Source: Gonatopus flavifemur (lineage: Eukaryota; Arthropoda; Insecta; Hymenoptera; Dryinidae). From it: a DNA stretch of 64,000 nucleotides. The stretch lies in assembly GCA_018340375.1 (NCBI GenBank), contig JAFFJZ010000013.1:1426001-1490000 (forward strand), given 5' to 3'. Below are positions 63,225 through 64,000 of the stretch, piece after piece; positions within the stretch are counted from its first letter, which is position 1; every line of letters starts with the position of its first letter. The notes beneath the pieces were generated by a model, which saw only the letters and a program-made list of their open reading frames with translations, searched no databases and had not been told where the DNA came from. The position numbers were made by a program, and so were the translations under genes.

Positions 63225-64000
63225 TCAGGTGTACAAATAAGTTTCAGAACACTTCGATTTTGTATCATGACTGCTATTCGAAATTGATTCACAGGTCCCG
63301 CTCACTTATGATAGATCGCGCCTGATATGTATCGAAACGTACAGGAGTCATAAACGCAACCTAAGAATTCTGTGAATGAAACGTGCACACCGATAAGCTA
63401 TTTATTAGACACTGCATTCGCCATGAATTACATCAAGGAAAAAGTGTTAGGAAAGCGTGGGAATCGATATGTCTTGTTCTTGGAGACAACATTGTATCTG
63501 AATGTACATGTGAGTATTGGTATAAACGATTCAAAGAGGGTGATTTCGACGTAAGTGACCGTGAACGCACCAGGTCTCCTGTAAAGGTGGACGATCAGGA
63601 ACTGTAAGCATTGCTGGATGAGAACTCTCATCAGACGGAGAAACAACTTTCGGAACAGCTTGGAGTGACTCAACAAACTGTTTCTTATCGTTTGAAAGCA
63701 ATGGGTTAGATTCGGAAAGGAACAAAGTGGATATCATACTTTCTGACTCAAGAAAATAAAAACAGTCATCTTAACATTTGTGTGCGTCTTTACAACAAGC
63801 AACATAGAAAGTCTTTCTTGTCAAGAATTGTGACCGGCGATGAAAAGTGGATTTAGTTTGATAATCTAAAACGCAAATATCATTGGGTTGACCCCGGCAA
63901 GCCGAAAACATCCACGCCAAAGCGCAATGTTCATTGTAACAAAGTCATGCTGTGCATATAGTGGGATATGAGAGGCGTACTGTATTATGAACTTCTCAGA
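63225..64000 (+). mobile_element. Mariner-4, runs off the window
   Basis: The left TIR TCAGGTGTACAAATAAGTTT follows TA (63223-63224) and is nearly identical to the mariner-3 tip. The right end lies beyond the window. Confidence 0.85.
63372..64000 (+). pseudogene. Decayed mariner transposase, N-terminal part
   Basis: The plus strand reads DKLFIRHCIRHELHQGKSVR, CEYWYKRFKEGDFDVSDRER, then after a TAA, ALLDENSHQTEKQLSEQLGV and TQQTVSYRLKAMG, after a TAG, IRKGTKWISYFLTQENK, and SFLSRIVTGDEKWI (first catalytic Asp). A further TAG then precedes FDNLKRKYHWVDPGKPKTST and VMLCI. The N-terminal HTH, second HTH and first Asp are recognisable; the second and third Asp lie past the window end. At least four in-frame stops make it dead. 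Related to the mauritiana-like group represented by mariner-3. Confidence 0.88.

Noticed and set aside
1..64000. CRISPR arrays, operons, ribosome-binding sites
   Set aside because: Spliced genes and LTR/LINE elements show a eukaryotic genome. The regular repeats seen are satellites or subterminal arrays, not spacer-repeat arrays.
1..64000. tRNA or rRNA genes
   Set aside because: No A-box/B-box pair or conserved rRNA block was noticed by eye. The only tRNA-like matches are retrotransposon primer sites. A tRNAscan run would be decisive.

Overview
This 64-kb window looks like repeat-dense insect (at least arthropod) nuclear DNA. The evidence is several Tc1/mariner elements with TA target duplications, a Copia, a BEL/Pao and a Gypsy LTR retrotransposon, a LINE, spliced reading frames with GT..AG introns, and AT-rich intergenic sequence. 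A hymenopteran is my best guess, but that is inference. I see no intact host gene, tRNA, rRNA or CRISPR. Almost everything recognisable is a transposon, a piece of one, or an inverted or tandem repeat, often nested.

Layout: 0-8 kb holds a broken copy of a repetitive insect protein family (motif HGKGPCDG; minus strand), a two-exon DUF4806-like gene (minus) and a short transposon-like C-terminal fragment. 8043-17323 is one Copia provirus (minus) flanked by the 5-bp duplication CTTCT. A different mariner sits in each LTR and a third element, DD41D-spaced with TIRs of about 390 bp, sits in the RT region. 17477-19854 is a foldback element with piggyBac-like ends and a dead mariner at its centre. 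20.3-21.6 kb is a tandem duplication.

22186-37072 is a nest. A small MITE (ends CACGGAGAAAAAT) was split by a BEL/Pao provirus (22258-35633, TSD GATGT, tRNA-Tyr-type PBS). The BEL gag was in turn split by a 5.7-kb element (25115-30776) with 5-bp TSD CGGCA and perfect 29-bp TIRs that start with CACAGTG, the same word as the V(D)J RSS heptamer. That element carries a spliced transposase gene whose C-terminus resembles RAG1, so I assign it to Transib. A mariner with an intact frame lies in the right part of the MITE.

37.4-41.7 kb is a decayed LINE. 42062-53980 is a Gypsy provirus (minus) inserted in an array of roughly 178-bp tandem repeats and split by a second DD41D element (46345-48379) and by an unresolved 1.1-kb block. 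54.5-55.2 kb is a ubiquitin-protease-like relic lacking its catalytic Cys and His. 56.4-57.7 kb is a large foldback. 58.3-59.0 kb and 61.9-62.3 kb are MITE-like blocks filled with reiterated palindromic words. 59.3-61.9 kb is a palindrome whose two arms carry head-to-head copies of the HGKGPCDG family. 62943-63070 is a hAT-type MITE with an 8-bp TSD. From 63225 a decayed mariner runs off the end of the window.

The most interesting locus is the Transib-like element at 25115-30776. It has RSS-like ends, a RAG1-like transposase with one internal nonsense codon, and oppositely oriented subterminal arrays of a 121-bp repeat that also occurs in a neighbouring unrelated foldback.
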